Shown here: positions 29,899-41,784 of the stretch, one piece after another
Layout: every line of letters starts with the position of its first letter
Numbering within the stretch: position 1 is the stretch's first letter
Source of the DNA: Pantoea sp. BAV 3049
Lineage (GTDB): Bacteria; Pseudomonadota; Gammaproteobacteria; Enterobacterales; Enterobacteriaceae
NCBI RefSeq assembly: GCF_009765445.1
Contig: NZ_WHOY01000031.1
Span: forward strand, 273,668 to 337,667
Length of the DNA: 64,000 nt
Direction of reading: 5' to 3'
Notes under the pieces: generated by a model
What the model saw: only the letters and a program-made list of their open reading frames with translations
Databases searched by the model: none
What the model was told of the DNA's origin: nothing
Translations under genes and position numbers: made by a program

Positions 29899-32346
29899 CT
29901 ACAGCCGAACCGGCTTAATACCCCAAATCTCGTCGGCGTACTCCTGAATGGTGCGGTCCGAAGAGAAGTAGCCCATATTGGCGATATTCAGCAGCGCACG
30001 GCGCGTCCACTCTTCCGGATGACGATAGAGTTCATCCACCTTATCCTGGGTATCCACATAGCTGCGGTAGTCGGCCAGCAGCTGGTAGTGGTCACCCAGA
30101 TTGACCAGTGAATCAAAGATATTCCGGTAGCGGCCCGGCTCCTGCGGGCTGAACAGGCCGGTGGCGATCTGCGTCAGCGCCTGATGCAGTTCAGCATCCT
30201 GCTCATAATACTTGTGCGAACTGTAACCCTTGCTGCGCAACTCTTCGACCTGCGGGGTGGTGTTGCCGAAAATGAAGATATTCTCTTCACCCACGTGCTC
30301 CAGCATCTCGACGTTGGCCCCATCCAGCGTGCCAATAGTCAACGCACCATTCAGGGCAAACTTCATGTTACTGGTACCGGAGGCTTCCGTCCCCGCCAGC
30401 GAGATCTGCTCTGAAAGATCCGCCGCCGGAATAATGATCTGCGCCAGACTCACGCTGTAGTTAGGGATAAACACCACCTTAAGCTTGTTCTTCACCTGCG
30501 GATCGCTGTTGATCACCTTTGCCACATCGTTGATCAGGTGAATAATATGCTTGGCCATGTAGTAAGCCGAAGCGGCCTTCCCTGCAAAGATATTCACCCT
30601 GGGCACCCAGTTCGCTTCCGGATCCTCTTTTATCCGGTTGTAGCGGGTAATAACATGCAACACGTTAAGCAGCTGACGTTTGTATTCATGGATACGCTTG
30701 ATCTGCACATCAAACAACGCCTGAGGATCGATAACGATATCCAGCTTTTGCGCGATAAATTCAGCCAGCCGCTTTTTGTTGTGCAGCTTGGAGTCGCTGA
30801 TTTGCTTGAGGAAGCTCGGGTAATCGATATGCTGTTTCAGCTCATCCAGCTGGCTCAGCTCGGTACGCCAGTTACGCCCGATAGTGTCATCCAGCACTTC
30901 TGACAGCGTAGGATTTGCCAACGCCAGCCAGCGACGAGGGGTCACCCCATTAGTTTTATTGCAGAAACGGCCAGGGAACAGGGCGGCAAAATCAGCAAAC
31001 AGCGATTGTACCATCAGGTTTGAGTGCAGTTCTGAGACGCCGTTAACCTTATGACTGACTACCACCGCCAGCCACGCCATACGTACCTTGCGTCCGTTAG
31101 CCTCATCAATGATTGAAATACGCGACTGCAGATCCCAGTCATCCGGGTAGTAATCCTGAACAGTTTTGAGGAAATAGTCGTTGATATCAAAAATAATCTG
31201 CAGGTGGCGTGGCAGGATCTTGCCGATCATATCCACCGGCCAGGTCTCCAGCGCTTCCTGCATCAGGGTGTGATTGGTGTAGGAGAACACCTGACAGGTC
31301 ACTTCAAAGGCATCGTCCCAGTTGAACTTATGTTCGTCGATCAGCAGCCGCATCAGTTCCGGGATCGCCAGCACCGGGTGAGTGTCATTCAGGTGGATGG
31401 CAATTTTATCTGCAAGATTGTCAAAGGTCTGGTGCATGATCCAGTGTCGGTTGAGGATATCCTGCACCGTTGCCGAAACCAGGAAGTACTCCTGGCGCAA
31501 ACGCAGCTCGCGTCCTGAATAGGTTGAATCATCCGGATAGAGCACGCGCGACACGTTTTCCGAATGGTTTTTATCTTCTACCGCAGCAAAGTAATCCCCC
31601 TGATTAAACTTACCAAGGTTGATTTCATTACTGGCCTGCGCGCCCCACAGCCGCAGCGTGTTGGTTGCGTCGGTATCAAAACCGGGAATAATCTGGTCGT
31701 AGGCCATCGCCAGCACTTCTTCCGTCTCCAGCCAGCGGGCACGGTTGCCCTCATGCTGAATACGGCCGCCGAAACGCACTTTATAGCGGGTGTTAAAACG
31801 CTGAAACTCCCACGGATTGCCATACTCCAGCCAGTAGTCCGGTGATTCAGCCTGCCGTCCGTCAATGATGTTCTGCCTGAACATGCCGTAATCGTAGCGG
31901 ATACCATAGCCGCGACCGGGCAGCCCCAGGGTGGCGAGGGAATCCAGGAAACAGGCAGCCAGTCGTCCTAAACCGCCGTTGCCCAACCCTGGGTCGCTCT
32001 CTTCTTCGATAAGCTCTTCCAGATCGAAGCCCATCTCCTCCAGCGCGGCCCTTGCATCCTCGTAGATACCCATCGCCAGCAGAGCATTCGACAGGGTCCG
32101 CCCGACCAGGAACTCCATCGACAGGTAGTAAACCTGACGCACATCCTGCGACAGCTGCGCACGATTAGAGCGCAGCCAGCGTTCGACCATGCGGTCACGC
32201 ACGGCCAGCAGCGTGGCATTCAGCCACTCATGCTTGTTGGCAACCGACGGGTCTTTACCAATAGTAAACATCAGCTTATAGGCAATCGAATGCTTTAATG
32301 CGTCCACGCTCAGCGTGGGGGCGGTATAGATGAAAGGTGCGTTCAT
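29899..32346 (-). CDS. glgP: Glycogen phosphorylase
   Basis: An 815-residue enzyme (E. coli 815) that releases glucose 1-phosphate from glycogen ends. The pyridoxal phosphate site is [23 protein letters not shown] with the Schiff-base Lys; the substrate site [14 protein letters not shown] and [11 protein letters not shown] are also clear. Last gene of the glgBXCAP operon, 21 bases after glgA. Confidence 0.97.
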   Translation of the reverse strand: MNAPFIYTAPTLSVDALKHSIAYKLMFTIGKDPSVANKHEWLNATLLAVRDRMVERWLRSNRAQLSQDVRQVYYLSMEFLVGRTLSNALLAMGIYEDARAALEEMGFDLEELIEEESDPGLGNGGLGRLAACFLDSLATLGLPGRGYGIRYDYGMFRQNIIDGRQAESPDYWLEYGNPWEFQRFNTRYKVRFGGRIQHEGNRARWLETEEVLAMAYDQIIPGFDTDATNTLRLWGAQASNEINLGKFNQGDYFAAVEDKNHSENVSRVLYPDDSTYSGRELRLRQEYFLVSATVQDILNRHWIMHQTFDNLADKIAIHLNDTHPVLAIPELMRLLIDEHKFNWDDAFEVTCQVFSYTNHTLMQEALETWPVDMIGKILPRHLQIIFDINDYFLKTVQDYYPDDWDLQSRISIIDEANGRKVRMAWLAVVVSHKVNGVSELHSNLMVQSLFADFAALFPGRFCNKTNGVTPRRWLALANPTLSEVLDDTIGRNWRTELSQLDELKQHIDYPSFLKQISDSKLHNKKRLAEFIAQKLDIVIDPQALFDVQIKRIHEYKRQLLNVLHVITRYNRIKEDPEANWVPRVNIFAGKAASAYYMAKHIIHLINDVAKVINSDPQVKNKLKVVFIPNYSVSLAQIIIPAADLSEQISLAGTEASGTSNMKFALNGALTIGTLDGANVEMLEHVGEENIFIFGNTTPQVEELRSKGYSSHKYYEQDAELHQALTQIATGLFSPQEPGRYRNIFDSLVNLGDHYQLLADYRSYVDTQDKVDELYRHPEEWTRRALLNIANMGYFSSDRTIQEYADEIWGIKPVRL

Positions 32347-32367
32347 ATCAAATTTCCTATTTCCTGA

Positions 32368-33801
32368 TTACAACAGACGTTGATAGAGATCGCGGTAGGC
32401 CACAGCGGCCACCTGCCAGCTAAAATCCATCCCCATCGCCTGACGCTGAACATAGCGCCACAGTGATGGCCGGGACCACAGAACAAAAGCACGCCGGATA
32501 GCCCGTAACAGCGACCAGGCATTGCTGTCTTCAAACACAAAACCGCTGGCAATACCGTCTGCCAGGTTTTCCAGCGAGCTGTCATTCACCGTATCTGCCA
32601 GCCCGCCGGTACGCCGCACCAGCGGCAGCGTGCCGTACTTCAGACCGTACAGCTGGGTCAGCCCGCACGGCTCAAAACGACTTGGCACCAGGATGATGTC
32701 CGCGCCCCCCATAATGCGGTGCGAGAACGCTTCGTGATAACCGATCTGCACGCCCACCTGGCCAGGATATTCGGCAGCAGCAGCGAGGAAACCCTGCTGC
32801 AATACCGCATCGCCCGCGCCCAGCAACACCAGCTGGCCGCCCTGCTCAAGCAGGCCTGGCAGCGCTTCAAGTACCAGATCCAGCCCCTTCTGTTTAGTCA
32901 GGCGGCTGACGACCGCAAACACCGGCACCCTCTCATCAATCTTCAGGCCCATGGTAATTTGCAGCTGCCGTTTGTTCTCCTGCTTGGCCTCCAGCACATC
33001 ACGGTTGTAGCGCGCGGTCAGCAGCAGATCCTGTGCCGGATCCCAGATTGAGGGATCGACCCCGTTCAGGATCCCGGTGAGCCGCCCTTCCAGCTGACGC
33101 TGTTTGAGCAGATCTTCCATGCCATAGCCAAACTCCGGCAGGGTAATCTCACGGGCATAAGTCGGGCTGACGGCCGTAATATGATCGGCATAGAACAGCC
33201 CCGCTTTCAGATAGGAAATCTGGTTATAAAACTCCAGCCCGTACATATTGAAAAACGATCTGGGCAGCTGGATCTCATCCAGATGATGCGCTGCGAACAG
33301 CCCCTGATAGGCCAGGTTGTGCACGGTGAACACCGATTTTGCCGGTCGCCCCCTGACCGCCAGGTAAGCGCAGGTCAGTCCTGCATGCCAGTCATGCGCA
33401 TGCACGACTTCCGGACGCCATAAAGTATCTAACCCACAGGCGATTTCACAGCCCATCCACCCCAATAGTGCAAAGCGCAGATAGTTATCCGTATAGGCAA
33501 ACTGTGACTCATCGTGATATGGGCTGCCGGGCCGATCGTACAGGCCCGGCGCGTCGATCAGGTATATTCCCACCCCATCATATTCTCCAAAGAGCAGATC
33601 GACCGGGCCTGCAAAAGTCTGCAGCCTGGCAACCACCTGAGTGTCCGGAATGCCCTTTTTCAAATCGGGAAAGGCAGGAAGCAGGACTCTGGTATCCACA
33701 CCTTCCGCAATCTGCGCCGCCGGTAATGCCCCAACAACATCAGCAAGCCCGCCCGTTTTAAGCAGCGGAAAAATTTCTGAACAGACATGTAAAACCTGCA
33801 T
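32368..33801 (-). CDS. glgA: Glycogen synthase (ADP-glucose type, GT5)
   Basis: A 477-residue enzyme, same as E. coli GlgA, from ATG 33,801 ([27 protein letters not shown]) with GGAG ahead; an earlier ATG adds 16 residues not found in the family. KTGGL near residue 15 binds ADP-glucose, and [22 protein letters not shown] is the C-terminal active-site motif. Adds glucose to the growing glycogen chain. Confidence 0.97.
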   Translation of the reverse strand: MQVLHVCSEIFPLLKTGGLADVVGALPAAQIAEGVDTRVLLPAFPDLKKGIPDTQVVARLQTFAGPVDLLFGEYDGVGIYLIDAPGLYDRPGSPYHDESQFAYTDNYLRFALLGWMGCEIACGLDTLWRPEVVHAHDWHAGLTCAYLAVRGRPAKSVFTVHNLAYQGLFAAHHLDEIQLPRSFFNMYGLEFYNQISYLKAGLFYADHITAVSPTYAREITLPEFGYGMEDLLKQRQLEGRLTGILNGVDPSIWDPAQDLLLTARYNRDVLEAKQENKRQLQITMGLKIDERVPVFAVVSRLTKQKGLDLVLEALPGLLEQGGQLVLLGAGDAVLQQGFLAAAAEYPGQVGVQIGYHEAFSHRIMGGADIILVPSRFEPCGLTQLYGLKYGTLPLVRRTGGLADTVNDSSLENLADGIASGFVFEDSNAWSLLRAIRRAFVLWSRPSLWRYVQRQAMGMDFSWQVAAVAYRDLYQRLL

Positions 33802-33859
33802 TATCGGCTCCTTTGACTCAGTTCTGACGCGATCCACCGCATCGGACATTTATGCTTTT

Positions 33860-35146
33860 TCAATTACGCCATCCCAACTTCGCCAGCATGCTGCGCGTGA
33901 CCAGCACAATCCCCTCTTCCGAGCGGTAAAACCGGCGTGCATCGTCATCCGGATTCTCCCCGATGACCGTTCCTTCCGGTAACTCACAGGCGCGGTCAAT
34001 CACGCAGCGACGCAGGCGACAGGATCGCCCCACCACCACATCCGGCGAGAGAACAGAGGATTCGATATTGCAGAAGGAGTTAATCCGCACTCGTGAAAAC
34101 AGCACTGAGTTCACCACCACCGAGCCGGAGATAATGCAACCTCCTGACACCAGTGAGTTCATGGTCATGCCGTGACTACCGGATCGATCCTGCACGAATT
34201 TCGCCGGAGGCAGCGGTTCCATATGAGTGCGGATCGGCCAGTTACGGTCATACATATCCAGTTCCGGCGTGACCGAGGCCAGATCCAGATTAGCTTTCCA
34301 GTAAGCCTCCAGCGTCCCGACATCACGCCAGTACGGGGGCGAACTTTCATCGCTCTGCACGCAGGAAATGCCGAAGGAGTGAGCCAGTGCTTCTCCGGAC
34401 TCAACTATCTTCGGCAGAATGTCTTTGCCGAAGTCATGGTTAGACTCAGGTAGCTTCAGGTCATCTTCCAGGAGCTGGTACAGGTAGTCGGCGTTGAAGG
34501 CATAAATGCCCATGCTCGCCATTGCCTGGGTTTTATCCCCCGGCATAGGCGGTGGATCGGCAGGTTTTTCCAGAAATTCGGTGACTTTATAATCGTCGCC
34601 CACCGCGATGATGCCAAAAGCACTGGCCTCTTCAATCGGCACCGGCAGGCAGGCGATGGTGCATTTCGCGCCGTTTTCCACGTGGTCCAGCAGCATGCGC
34701 GAGTAGTCCATTTTGTAGATATGGTCCCCCGCGAGGATCACGATGTACTCCGCCTGATAGCGCCGGATAATATCGAGGTTTTGCGTCACGGCATCGGCCG
34801 TACCGCGGTACCAGTGTTCGGTAGAAAGGCGCTGCTGAGCGGGCAGCAGATCGACAAACTCGTTCATCTCCTCGTTGAGAAACGACCAGCCGCGCTGGAT
34901 ATGCTGTACCAGCGTATGCGACTGATACTGAGTGATCACCGCGATCCGTCGGATCCCGGAGTTAAGACAATTCGACAGGGCAAAATCGATGATGCGGAAT
35001 TTCCCGCCAAAATGAACGGCAGGTTTGGCACGCTTGGCGGTAAGGTCTTTCAGCCTCGTACCGCGTCCACCTGCCAGAATGAGGGCTACAGTTTGTGTTG
35101 GCAATTGTCTTGCCAGCATCAGGGGATCGTTCTTATCAGTGACCAT
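33860..35146 (-). CDS. glgC: Glucose-1-phosphate adenylyltransferase
   Basis: A 428-residue enzyme (E. coli 431) that makes ADP-glucose, the controlled step of glycogen synthesis. [40 protein letters not shown] spans the nucleotide loop and allosteric Lys region (about residues 22-60); [12 protein letters not shown] and [10 protein letters not shown] form the active site; a left-handed beta-helix C-terminus ends the protein. Fructose 1,6-bisphosphate activates and AMP inhibits the E. coli enzyme. Confidence 0.97.
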   Translation of the reverse strand: MVTDKNDPLMLARQLPTQTVALILAGGRGTRLKDLTAKRAKPAVHFGGKFRIIDFALSNCLNSGIRRIAVITQYQSHTLVQHIQRGWSFLNEEMNEFVDLLPAQQRLSTEHWYRGTADAVTQNLDIIRRYQAEYIVILAGDHIYKMDYSRMLLDHVENGAKCTIACLPVPIEEASAFGIIAVGDDYKVTEFLEKPADPPPMPGDKTQAMASMGIYAFNADYLYQLLEDDLKLPESNHDFGKDILPKIVESGEALAHSFGISCVQSDESSPPYWRDVGTLEAYWKANLDLASVTPELDMYDRNWPIRTHMEPLPPAKFVQDRSGSHGMTMNSLVSGGCIISGSVVVNSVLFSRVRINSFCNIESSVLSPDVVVGRSCRLRRCVIDRACELPEGTVIGENPDDDARRFYRSEEGIVLVTRSMLAKLGWRN

Positions 35147-35158
35147 GTCTGACTCCTG

Positions 35159-37147
35159 TTATGATTGTTCCCGGAACATGCACACACCGTGGGCTGGTCC
35201 ATGCCAGACAGTTAACAAAATCGGGTTATCATCCCCGGCGAAGGGCGGAATGGCATGCCAGCGCCCCTGAGGTAGAACAATATCGCTCACTTCTTCGGTG
35301 GCGTTTATGGTGAGAAGCCAGTGGCGTGACAGGCGGATCTGCAGACGACGTTCCCCCTGTTGCCACTCCTGCGCATTAAGCGGCTCTCCCTTCGGGCCGA
35401 GCCATTCAACATTTCCATCCTCTTCCTGCCACCAGCTGTCTCTGGTCAACGCCGGAATGCGTTTACGCAGACGGATCAGCGCGGCAGTAAAGGCAAACAA
35501 CCCACTGTCGTTGTGCTGCCAGTCAAGCCAGGTCAGCTCATTATCCTGACAGTAGGCGTTATTGTTGCCGTGCTGGCTGTGGCCGTGTTCATCCCCGGCC
35601 AGCAGCATTGGCGTGCCCTGCGCCAGTAGCAGAGTGGTCAGCAGCGCGTGAACGCTGCGACGACGATGTTCCATTATCAACAACGGTGCATTCAGCCCTT
35701 CCACCCCGTGGTTATGACTGAAGTTACTGCTGCTGCCGTCGTGATTATCTTCACCGTTGGCTTCGTTGTGCTTCTGGTTAAAGCTGACCACGTCGCACAG
35801 GGTGAACCCGTCGTGAGCAGTGATCAGGTTGATACTGGCCGAAGGCAGCCGCCCGTCCCGCTGGAAAACATCGCTGGAGGCAGCAAACCGCCGGGCAAAG
35901 TCGCCATTGCTGATATCACCATGCAGCCAGTAACGGCGCATCACATCGCGAAAATGGTCGTTCCACTCAGCGAACGGCGGCGGGAAGTTCCCCACCTGAT
36001 AACCTCCCGGCCCGATGTCCCACGGCTCGGCAATCAGCTTGCATTTCGACAGCAACGGATCGGCCTGAATCGCCCGGAAAAGCCCGGCGTCGCGCTGATA
36101 GTCAGGCATGCGGCCAAGCACCGTCGCCAGGTCGAATCGGAAACCGTCCACATGGCACGCTTCCACCCAGTAGCGCAGGCAGTCCAGCGTCCAGGTCATC
36201 ACTTCAGGGTGACTGAGATTCAGCGTGTTCCCGCAGCCGGTCCAGTTTTGGTAACCACCCCGGTCGTTCAGCCAGTAATAACTTTTGTTGTCCACTCCGC
36301 GCTTCGACAGCGTCGGGCCGGTATCTTCCAGTTCAGCGGTATGGTTAAACACCACATCGAGGATCACTTCGATGCCTGCCGCGTGCAGTGATTTGACCGC
36401 CTGCTGAAACTCATTGCGCGGGTGAACGCTATCCACACCCGAAGCATAGCTGGCATTCAGTGCGTAGGGTGTCAGCGGGTTGTAGCCCCAGTAGTTACTC
36501 AGCCCCATCCGCTGCAGCCGCGGTTCATGGGCAAAACAGGCTACCGGCAGCAGCTCCAGGCTGGTAATGCCCAGCCTTTTGAAGTAGCTGACCATCACCG
36601 GATGGCCCAGCGCCGCATAGGTGCCCTGAATCTCCGGCGGAATACCCGGATGACGTTTCGTCAGCCCGCGCACGTGGGCTTCATAAATAACCGTTTCGCC
36701 CCACGGGATGCCCGGTGGCTGGTCGTCTTCCCAATCGAAATCATCCGCCAGCACCACGCTTTTTGGCGCAACGGCGGCGCTGTCCAGAGTATCGATTTCC
36801 CTGTCGCCACACTGGAAAGAGGGATGGTCAGTGACTTCACCCACCACTTCCCTGGCGCAGGGATCCACCAGCAGCTTGTGAGGATTAAAACGGTGCCCGG
36901 CTTCCGGCTGCCAGGGCCCGTGTACCCGATAACCGTAGCGCTGGCCGGGCTTCGCTGCTGGCAGGTAGCCGTGCCAGATATCGCCACTGCGGGCTGGCAG
37001 ATCCTGACGGGTTTCGCGGCCCTGCTCGTCAAACAGGCACAGCTCCACCCGCTCAGCATGCTGAGAGAAAAGCGCGAAGTTAACGCCTTTACCGTCAAAA
37101 GCGGCCCCGACCGGGGAAGAATGACCACTCTGCAGTGGACTCATCAT
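35159..37147 (-). CDS. glgX: Glycogen debranching enzyme
   Basis: A 662-residue GH13 enzyme (E. coli 657) with an N-terminal CBM48 ([27 protein letters not shown]) and catalytic barrel: [25 protein letters not shown] with the nucleophile Asp, IAEPWDIG with the acid Glu and NLITAHDGF. It cuts the short branch stubs left by GlgP. Its start overlaps the glgB stop (ATGA). Confidence 0.96.
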   Translation of the reverse strand: MMSPLQSGHSSPVGAAFDGKGVNFALFSQHAERVELCLFDEQGRETRQDLPARSGDIWHGYLPAAKPGQRYGYRVHGPWQPEAGHRFNPHKLLVDPCAREVVGEVTDHPSFQCGDREIDTLDSAAVAPKSVVLADDFDWEDDQPPGIPWGETVIYEAHVRGLTKRHPGIPPEIQGTYAALGHPVMVSYFKRLGITSLELLPVACFAHEPRLQRMGLSNYWGYNPLTPYALNASYASGVDSVHPRNEFQQAVKSLHAAGIEVILDVVFNHTAELEDTGPTLSKRGVDNKSYYWLNDRGGYQNWTGCGNTLNLSHPEVMTWTLDCLRYWVEACHVDGFRFDLATVLGRMPDYQRDAGLFRAIQADPLLSKCKLIAEPWDIGPGGYQVGNFPPPFAEWNDHFRDVMRRYWLHGDISNGDFARRFAASSDVFQRDGRLPSASINLITAHDGFTLCDVVSFNQKHNEANGEDNHDGSSSNFSHNHGVEGLNAPLLIMEHRRRSVHALLTTLLLAQGTPMLLAGDEHGHSQHGNNNAYCQDNELTWLDWQHNDSGLFAFTAALIRLRKRIPALTRDSWWQEEDGNVEWLGPKGEPLNAQEWQQGERRLQIRLSRHWLLTINATEEVSDIVLPQGRWHAIPPFAGDDNPILLTVWHGPAHGVCMFREQS

Positions 37148-39327
37148 GCCTCCCTGACCAGCCAGACGGTCGCCAGCGGCGGCAGAGTCATACTCAGAGA
37201 GTGTTCACGGTTATGGCTCGGATGCGCATCGGTATGGATCACGCCCTGATTGCCAGTATTGCTGCCGTGATAGTGGCTGGAGTCGGTGTTCAGCACCTCG
37301 CGCCAGCGACCAGAATGAGTGACGCCAAAACGATAGCCTGGACGGGAAACTGGCGTGAAGTTACTGACGACAATCACTTCATTCCCGTCCCGGTCACGGC
37401 GCACAAAAACAAACACCGAGTTTTCAAAATCGTCCACCACCAGCCATTCAAAGCCCATTGGATCGAAGTCGAGCTGATGCAGTGCCGGGTAGTGGCGATA
37501 GGTGTGGTTGAGGTCGCGCACCAAACGCTGTACGCCGTGATGCCAGTTATCGTCCCCTTCCAGCAGGTGCCAGTCGAGGCTGACGTCGTGGTTCCACTCC
37601 TTGCCCTGGGCGAACTCGTTGCCCATAAACAGTAACTTCTTGCCGGGGAAGCCGAACATCCAGCCGTAGTAGGCCCGCAGATTGGCAAACTTCTGCCAGG
37701 CATCGCCGGGCATCCGATCGAGGATTGAACGTTTACCGTGCACCACTTCGTCATGGGACAGCGGCAGGACAAAGTTCTCGGTGGCGTTGTACAACATGCC
37801 GAAGGTCAGGTTGTTGTGATGATGTTTGCGATACACCGGGTCCAGCTTCATGTAATCCAGCGTGTCGTGCATCCAGCCGAGGTTCCACTTGTACCAGAAG
37901 CCCAGCCCGCCCATTTCCGGTGGCCGGGACACGCCTGGAAAATCGGTCGACTCCTCTGCAATAGTCACCGAGCCGGGAGCGGCATGACCTAGCGTGCGGT
38001 TGGTGTAACGAAGGAAGGAGATCGCCTCCAGATTCTCCCGTCCGCCAAAGTGGTTGGGAACCCATTCACCGGGCTGGCGGCTGTAGTCGCGATAGATCAT
38101 CGAAGCCACCGCATCCACCCGCAGCCCATCAATGCCAAATCGTTCGATCCAGTAGAGCGCGTTGCCCGCCAGATAGTTGCTGACTTCGCGCCTGCCGAAG
38201 TTATAGATCAGCGTGTTCCAGTCCTGGTGATAGCCCTCGCGCGGGTCGCCGTGCTCATACAGCTCGGTGCCATCAAACGTTGCCAGGCCGAAGTCATCGG
38301 CAGGGAAATGCCCGGGCACCCAGTCCAGCAGAACGTTCAGACCGGCCTGATGGGCGACGGCGATAAAATTACGGAATTCGTCCCGCGTGCCGAAGCGCCG
38401 CGTTGGCGCATACATGCCGGTAGGCTGATAGCCCCAGCTGCCGTCGAAGGGGTGCTCGTTTATCGGCATCAGCTCCAGGTGAGTGAAGCCCATCTCTTTG
38501 GCATAAGGCACCAGCTGTTCGGCCAGCTCTTTGTAGCTGAGCCAGAAATTATTGTCGGTATGGCGTCGCCAGGAGCCAAGGTGCACCTCGTAGATAGAGA
38601 TGGGTGCATCAAACTCATTGGCACGCCTGCGTTCCGCTGAAATTTCCGTTTTTGGCGGGATGCCGCAAATCATCGAGGCACTGTCCGGGCGCATCTGTGC
38701 TTCAAACGCATAGGGGTCAGACTTCAACCTGAGATGGCCGTGAACATCAATGATTTCAAACTTATAAAGCTGGCCCTGAACCGCACCGGGCACAAACAGC
38801 TCCCAGACGCCTGCCTCCTGGCGCAGTCGCATCGGGTGGCGACGGCCATCCCAGAAGTTGAAATCCCCTACTACCGATACCCGGCGGGCATTCGGCGCCC
38901 AGACCGAGAAGCGGGTACCGATCACGCCATCAATCACATCGGCATGCGCCCCCATGGTTTCGTAAGGCCGTAAATGGGTGCCTTCAGCCAGCAACCAGCT
39001 GTCCATTTCGGCCAGCAGCGGACCAAAGCGGTAGGCATCATCCACCAGGTTCTGCTGACCATGCCAGGTGACAGCCAGTTGATAACGAAAGGGCTTTTTC
39101 CGGCGCGGCACCACGCCATGGAAAAAGCCACGTGAATCAATACATTCCAGTTGAGCACACTTACGCCCGGTGTTGGTTTCAATGACCCAGACTTCGGTGG
39201 CATCCGGCAGTAGCGCCCGCACCTCCAGACCGTTTTCAGTCTGGTGCATGCCAAGGAGCGAGAATGGGTCTGCATAATGGCCGGAAATTAAAGCACTAAT
39301 CAGCCGGCGATCCGTAAGCTCTGACAT
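37144..39327 (-). CDS. glgB: 1,4-alpha-glucan branching enzyme
   Basis: A 727-residue GH13 enzyme (E. coli 728) that makes alpha-1,6 branches in glycogen. N-terminal N1 and CBM48 domains ([30 protein letters not shown]), catalytic motifs [20 protein letters not shown] (nucleophile Asp), [12 protein letters not shown] (acid Glu) and [11 protein letters not shown]. First gene of the glycogen operon. Confidence 0.97.
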   Translation of the reverse strand: MSELTDRRLISALISGHYADPFSLLGMHQTENGLEVRALLPDATEVWVIETNTGRKCAQLECIDSRGFFHGVVPRRKKPFRYQLAVTWHGQQNLVDDAYRFGPLLAEMDSWLLAEGTHLRPYETMGAHADVIDGVIGTRFSVWAPNARRVSVVGDFNFWDGRRHPMRLRQEAGVWELFVPGAVQGQLYKFEIIDVHGHLRLKSDPYAFEAQMRPDSASMICGIPPKTEISAERRRANEFDAPISIYEVHLGSWRRHTDNNFWLSYKELAEQLVPYAKEMGFTHLELMPINEHPFDGSWGYQPTGMYAPTRRFGTRDEFRNFIAVAHQAGLNVLLDWVPGHFPADDFGLATFDGTELYEHGDPREGYHQDWNTLIYNFGRREVSNYLAGNALYWIERFGIDGLRVDAVASMIYRDYSRQPGEWVPNHFGGRENLEAISFLRYTNRTLGHAAPGSVTIAEESTDFPGVSRPPEMGGLGFWYKWNLGWMHDTLDYMKLDPVYRKHHHNNLTFGMLYNATENFVLPLSHDEVVHGKRSILDRMPGDAWQKFANLRAYYGWMFGFPGKKLLFMGNEFAQGKEWNHDVSLDWHLLEGDDNWHHGVQRLVRDLNHTYRHYPALHQLDFDPMGFEWLVVDDFENSVFVFVRRDRDGNEVIVVSNFTPVSRPGYRFGVTHSGRWREVLNTDSSHYHGSNTGNQGVIHTDAHPSHNREHSLSMTLPPLATVWLVREA

Positions 39328-39764
39328 GTCTGTCTTCCTGTGATAGTTGGCAGGCGATCCCCTGAGCCAGAAATGGCAGGGAATGCACTGCTCTTCATTG
39401 AGCTAATAACACGCTATTTTTTAAGCATAGCCAGGGCGCAACTAAAGCCAGCACCGAATGCGGAAAAATGTTGTTTTCAGATCAAATTTTCGGGGATTAA
39501 AGGGGGATTACTGGAAATCAGGGAGAAAGCAGGTCACGGGAAAGATGTGGATAACGGTGTTTAAGGGCAGCTTGAGAACATGTGACAGGGCAGGAAGAGG
39601 AAACGTCGCTGCAGACCGGGTGGAAAGTCTGGAGGGGGAAGCGATGGTGTTGCTGTTTCGCAAAAGAAGCCATGCGTGGCTGTTCAGCAAATTCAGGGAC
39701 TGGACAAAAATGATGACCAGTCCCGGTGAACCCACCTGCTGCACCAGGGCAGAGCGGTGAGGGC
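39328..39764. other. Intergenic region upstream of glgB, downstream of asd
   Basis: 437 bases with no believable gene; short frames on both strands lack ribosome sites and family likeness. It should carry the glg operon promoter(s), in the AT-rich part around 39,400-39,500, and the asd 3' end. No clear operator was recognised. Confidence 0.5.
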
Positions 39765-40874
39765 TTAGTCGACCAGCAGGCGCAACATACGCCGCAGCGG
39801 CTCGGCAGCGCCCCACAGCAGCTGGTCACCCACGGTAAAGGCGGAGAGGTATTCCGGCCCCATGTTCAGTTTACGCAGGCGGCCAACAGGCGTTTTCAGC
39901 GTGCCGGTGACGGCAGCAGGTGTCAGTTCACGCATGGTCAGATCGCGATCGTTTGGCACCACGTTAACCCATTCGTTGTGGCTGGCCAGCAGCTGTTCGA
40001 TTTCGTTCAGCGGCACATCTTTTTTCAGCTTCAGCGTGAAGGCCTGGCTGTGGCAGCGCAGCGCGCCCACGCGCACGCACAGGCCATCAACCGGAATGGT
40101 TCTCGCCGGTTGCAGGATTTTGTTGGTTTCTGCCTGGCCTTTCCACTCTTCACGGCTCTGGCCGTTTTCGAGCTGTTTGTCGATCCACGGGATCAGGCTA
40201 CCCGCCAGCGGCACGCCAAAGTTGTCGGTCGGCAGCACGCCGCTACGGCTCATATCGGTGACTTTACGTTCAATATCAAGGATGGCTGAAGACGGGTTTT
40301 GCAGCTCTTTTGCCACGTTGTCGTGCAGCATGCCCATCTGGGTCAGTAGCTCACGCATATGGCGCGCGCCACCGCCGGAAGCTGCCTGATAGGTTGCCAC
40401 AGAAGCCCACTCAATCAGATCGTTAGCGAACAGGCCACCCAGCGACATCAGCATCAGGCTGACGGTACAGTTACCGCCCGCAAAGGTTTTGATGCCTTTA
40501 TCCAGACCCTGACGGATAACATGGTGGTTAACCGGGTCGAGAATAATCAGTGCGTCATCTTTCATACGCAGCGTGGAGGCTGCATCAATCCAGTAGCCCT
40601 GCCAGCCAGCGGCACGCAGTTTTGGATAGATATCAGTAGTGTAATCGCCACCCTGACAGGTAATAATAATGTCGAGGGCCTTCAGCGCGTCAATGTTGTA
40701 CGCATCCTGCAACGCGCCGGCAGACTGACCACCAAACGCAGGGGCCGCCTGACCGTGCTGAGACGTGGAGAAGAAGACCGGACGGATCACATCAAAGTCA
40801 CGTTCTTCCACCATGCGCTGCATAAGGACAGAACCCACCATGCCACGCCAACCAACTAAACCTACTGATTTCAT
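39765..40874 (-). CDS. asd: Aspartate-semialdehyde dehydrogenase
   Basis: A 369-residue enzyme (E. coli 367) in lysine, methionine and threonine synthesis and diaminopimelate supply. NADP-binding start [19 protein letters not shown], catalytic Cys in [17 protein letters not shown], and [17 protein letters not shown]. Single gene with its own promoter, facing away from yhgN. Confidence 0.97.
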   Translation of the reverse strand: MKSVGLVGWRGMVGSVLMQRMVEERDFDVIRPVFFSTSQHGQAAPAFGGQSAGALQDAYNIDALKALDIIITCQGGDYTTDIYPKLRAAGWQGYWIDAASTLRMKDDALIILDPVNHHVIRQGLDKGIKTFAGGNCTVSLMLMSLGGLFANDLIEWASVATYQAASGGGARHMRELLTQMGMLHDNVAKELQNPSSAILDIERKVTDMSRSGVLPTDNFGVPLAGSLIPWIDKQLENGQSREEWKGQAETNKILQPARTIPVDGLCVRVGALRCHSQAFTLKLKKDVPLNEIEQLLASHNEWVNVVPNDRDLTMRELTPAAVTGTLKTPVGRLRKLNMGPEYLSAFTVGDQLLWGAAEPLRRMLRLLVD

Positions 40875-41054
40875 GTTGCACCTGCTGCAGGCAACTTTAT
40901 TTGCCTGTTAGAGTAAAAGAGATAAGAAAGAAGTATGGTTATCACCTTACAAAATGCAGGAAAAGTGGCAAGTGAATTAAATCGATTAGCGGCGTTTTTT
41001 TAGCAGAGCTGCTTATAACGTGCAGCGAACCGGGCAAACAAGAGAAGAATAACG

Positions 41055-41648
41055 ATGACTGAAATGATCTCTGCGACAATATTATTGTTGCTTATTATGG
41101 ACCCGCTGGGCAATTTGCCGATTTTTATGTCGGTATTGAAGCATCTGGAGCCGAAACGTCGCCGGGTGGTGTTAATCCGCGAGATGCTGATCGCGCTGGT
41201 CATCATGCTGCTGTTTCTTTTTGCAGGGGAAAAAATTCTCGCTTTCCTTAACCTGCGTACCGAAACGGTTTCGATTTCCGGCGGCATCATCCTGTTTCTG
41301 ATCGCCATCAAAATGATTTTCCCCTCGCAGGAAAGTAGCAGCAGCGGCCTTTCTGCCGGTGAAGAGCCTTTCCTTGTGCCGTTAGCCATTCCACTGGTCG
41401 CTGGCCCTTCGCTGCTGGCCACGCTGATGCTGCTGTCACACCAGTATCCGGATCAGATGAGCCACCTGGTGGGCGCGCTGCTCATTGCCTGGGGGGCAAC
41501 GGTGGTGATCCTGCTGCTGTCGGGGCTGTTTCTGCGGTTGTTGGGAGAGAAAGGGGTTAATGCGCTGGAGAGGCTGATGGGGCTGATCCTGATTATGCTG
41601 GCCACCCAGATGTTCCTGGATGGTATCCGGGCCTATCTGAAGATTTAA
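41055..41648 (+). CDS. yhgN: MarC family inner membrane protein
   Basis: A 197-residue membrane protein with six hydrophobic segments (ISATILLLLIMDPLGNLPIF, MLIALVIMLLFLFAGEKIL and so on). The MDPLGNLP motif and PLAIPLVAGPSLLAT mark the MarC/UPF0056 family. The transported substance is unknown. E. coli keeps it next to asd too. Confidence 0.93.
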   Translation: MTEMISATILLLLIMDPLGNLPIFMSVLKHLEPKRRRVVLIREMLIALVIMLLFLFAGEKILAFLNLRTETVSISGGIILFLIAIKMIFPSQESSSSGLSAGEEPFLVPLAIPLVAGPSLLATLMLLSHQYPDQMSHLVGALLIAWGATVVILLLSGLFLRLLGEKGVNALERLMGLILIMLATQMFLDGIRAYLKI

Positions 41649-41667
41649 CAGGATGAACACAGTGCCT

Positions 41668-41766
41668 GCGCGGGGAACACAGGCCTTAAATTTGGGAGTC
41701 GTCTACAAGAAGGCACAGAGTTCAACATGCCTGAAGCAAGAAGACTCTGCGCTGCGTTCCCCGCGC
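41668..41766. repeat. Long imperfect inverted repeat between yhgN and gntU
   Basis: GCGCGGGGAACACAG (41,668-41,682) pairs with CTGCGTTCCCCGCGC (41,752-41,766), 14 of 15 positions; further inside GAGTCGTCT and AGAAGACTC also nearly pair. It fills the space between two convergent genes and may be a terminator on both strands or a structured RNA. Confidence 0.55.
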
Positions 41767-41784
41767 CTGAAGTTCAGATGTCGG

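Noticed and set aside
35648-37249. Two plus-strand frames of 247 and 275 codons
   Set aside because: Antisense to glgX; no start signals, shadow composition.
39340-39760. Short frames in the asd-glgB gap as possible genes
   Set aside because: No ribosome sites and no coding look on either strand; left as intergenic.
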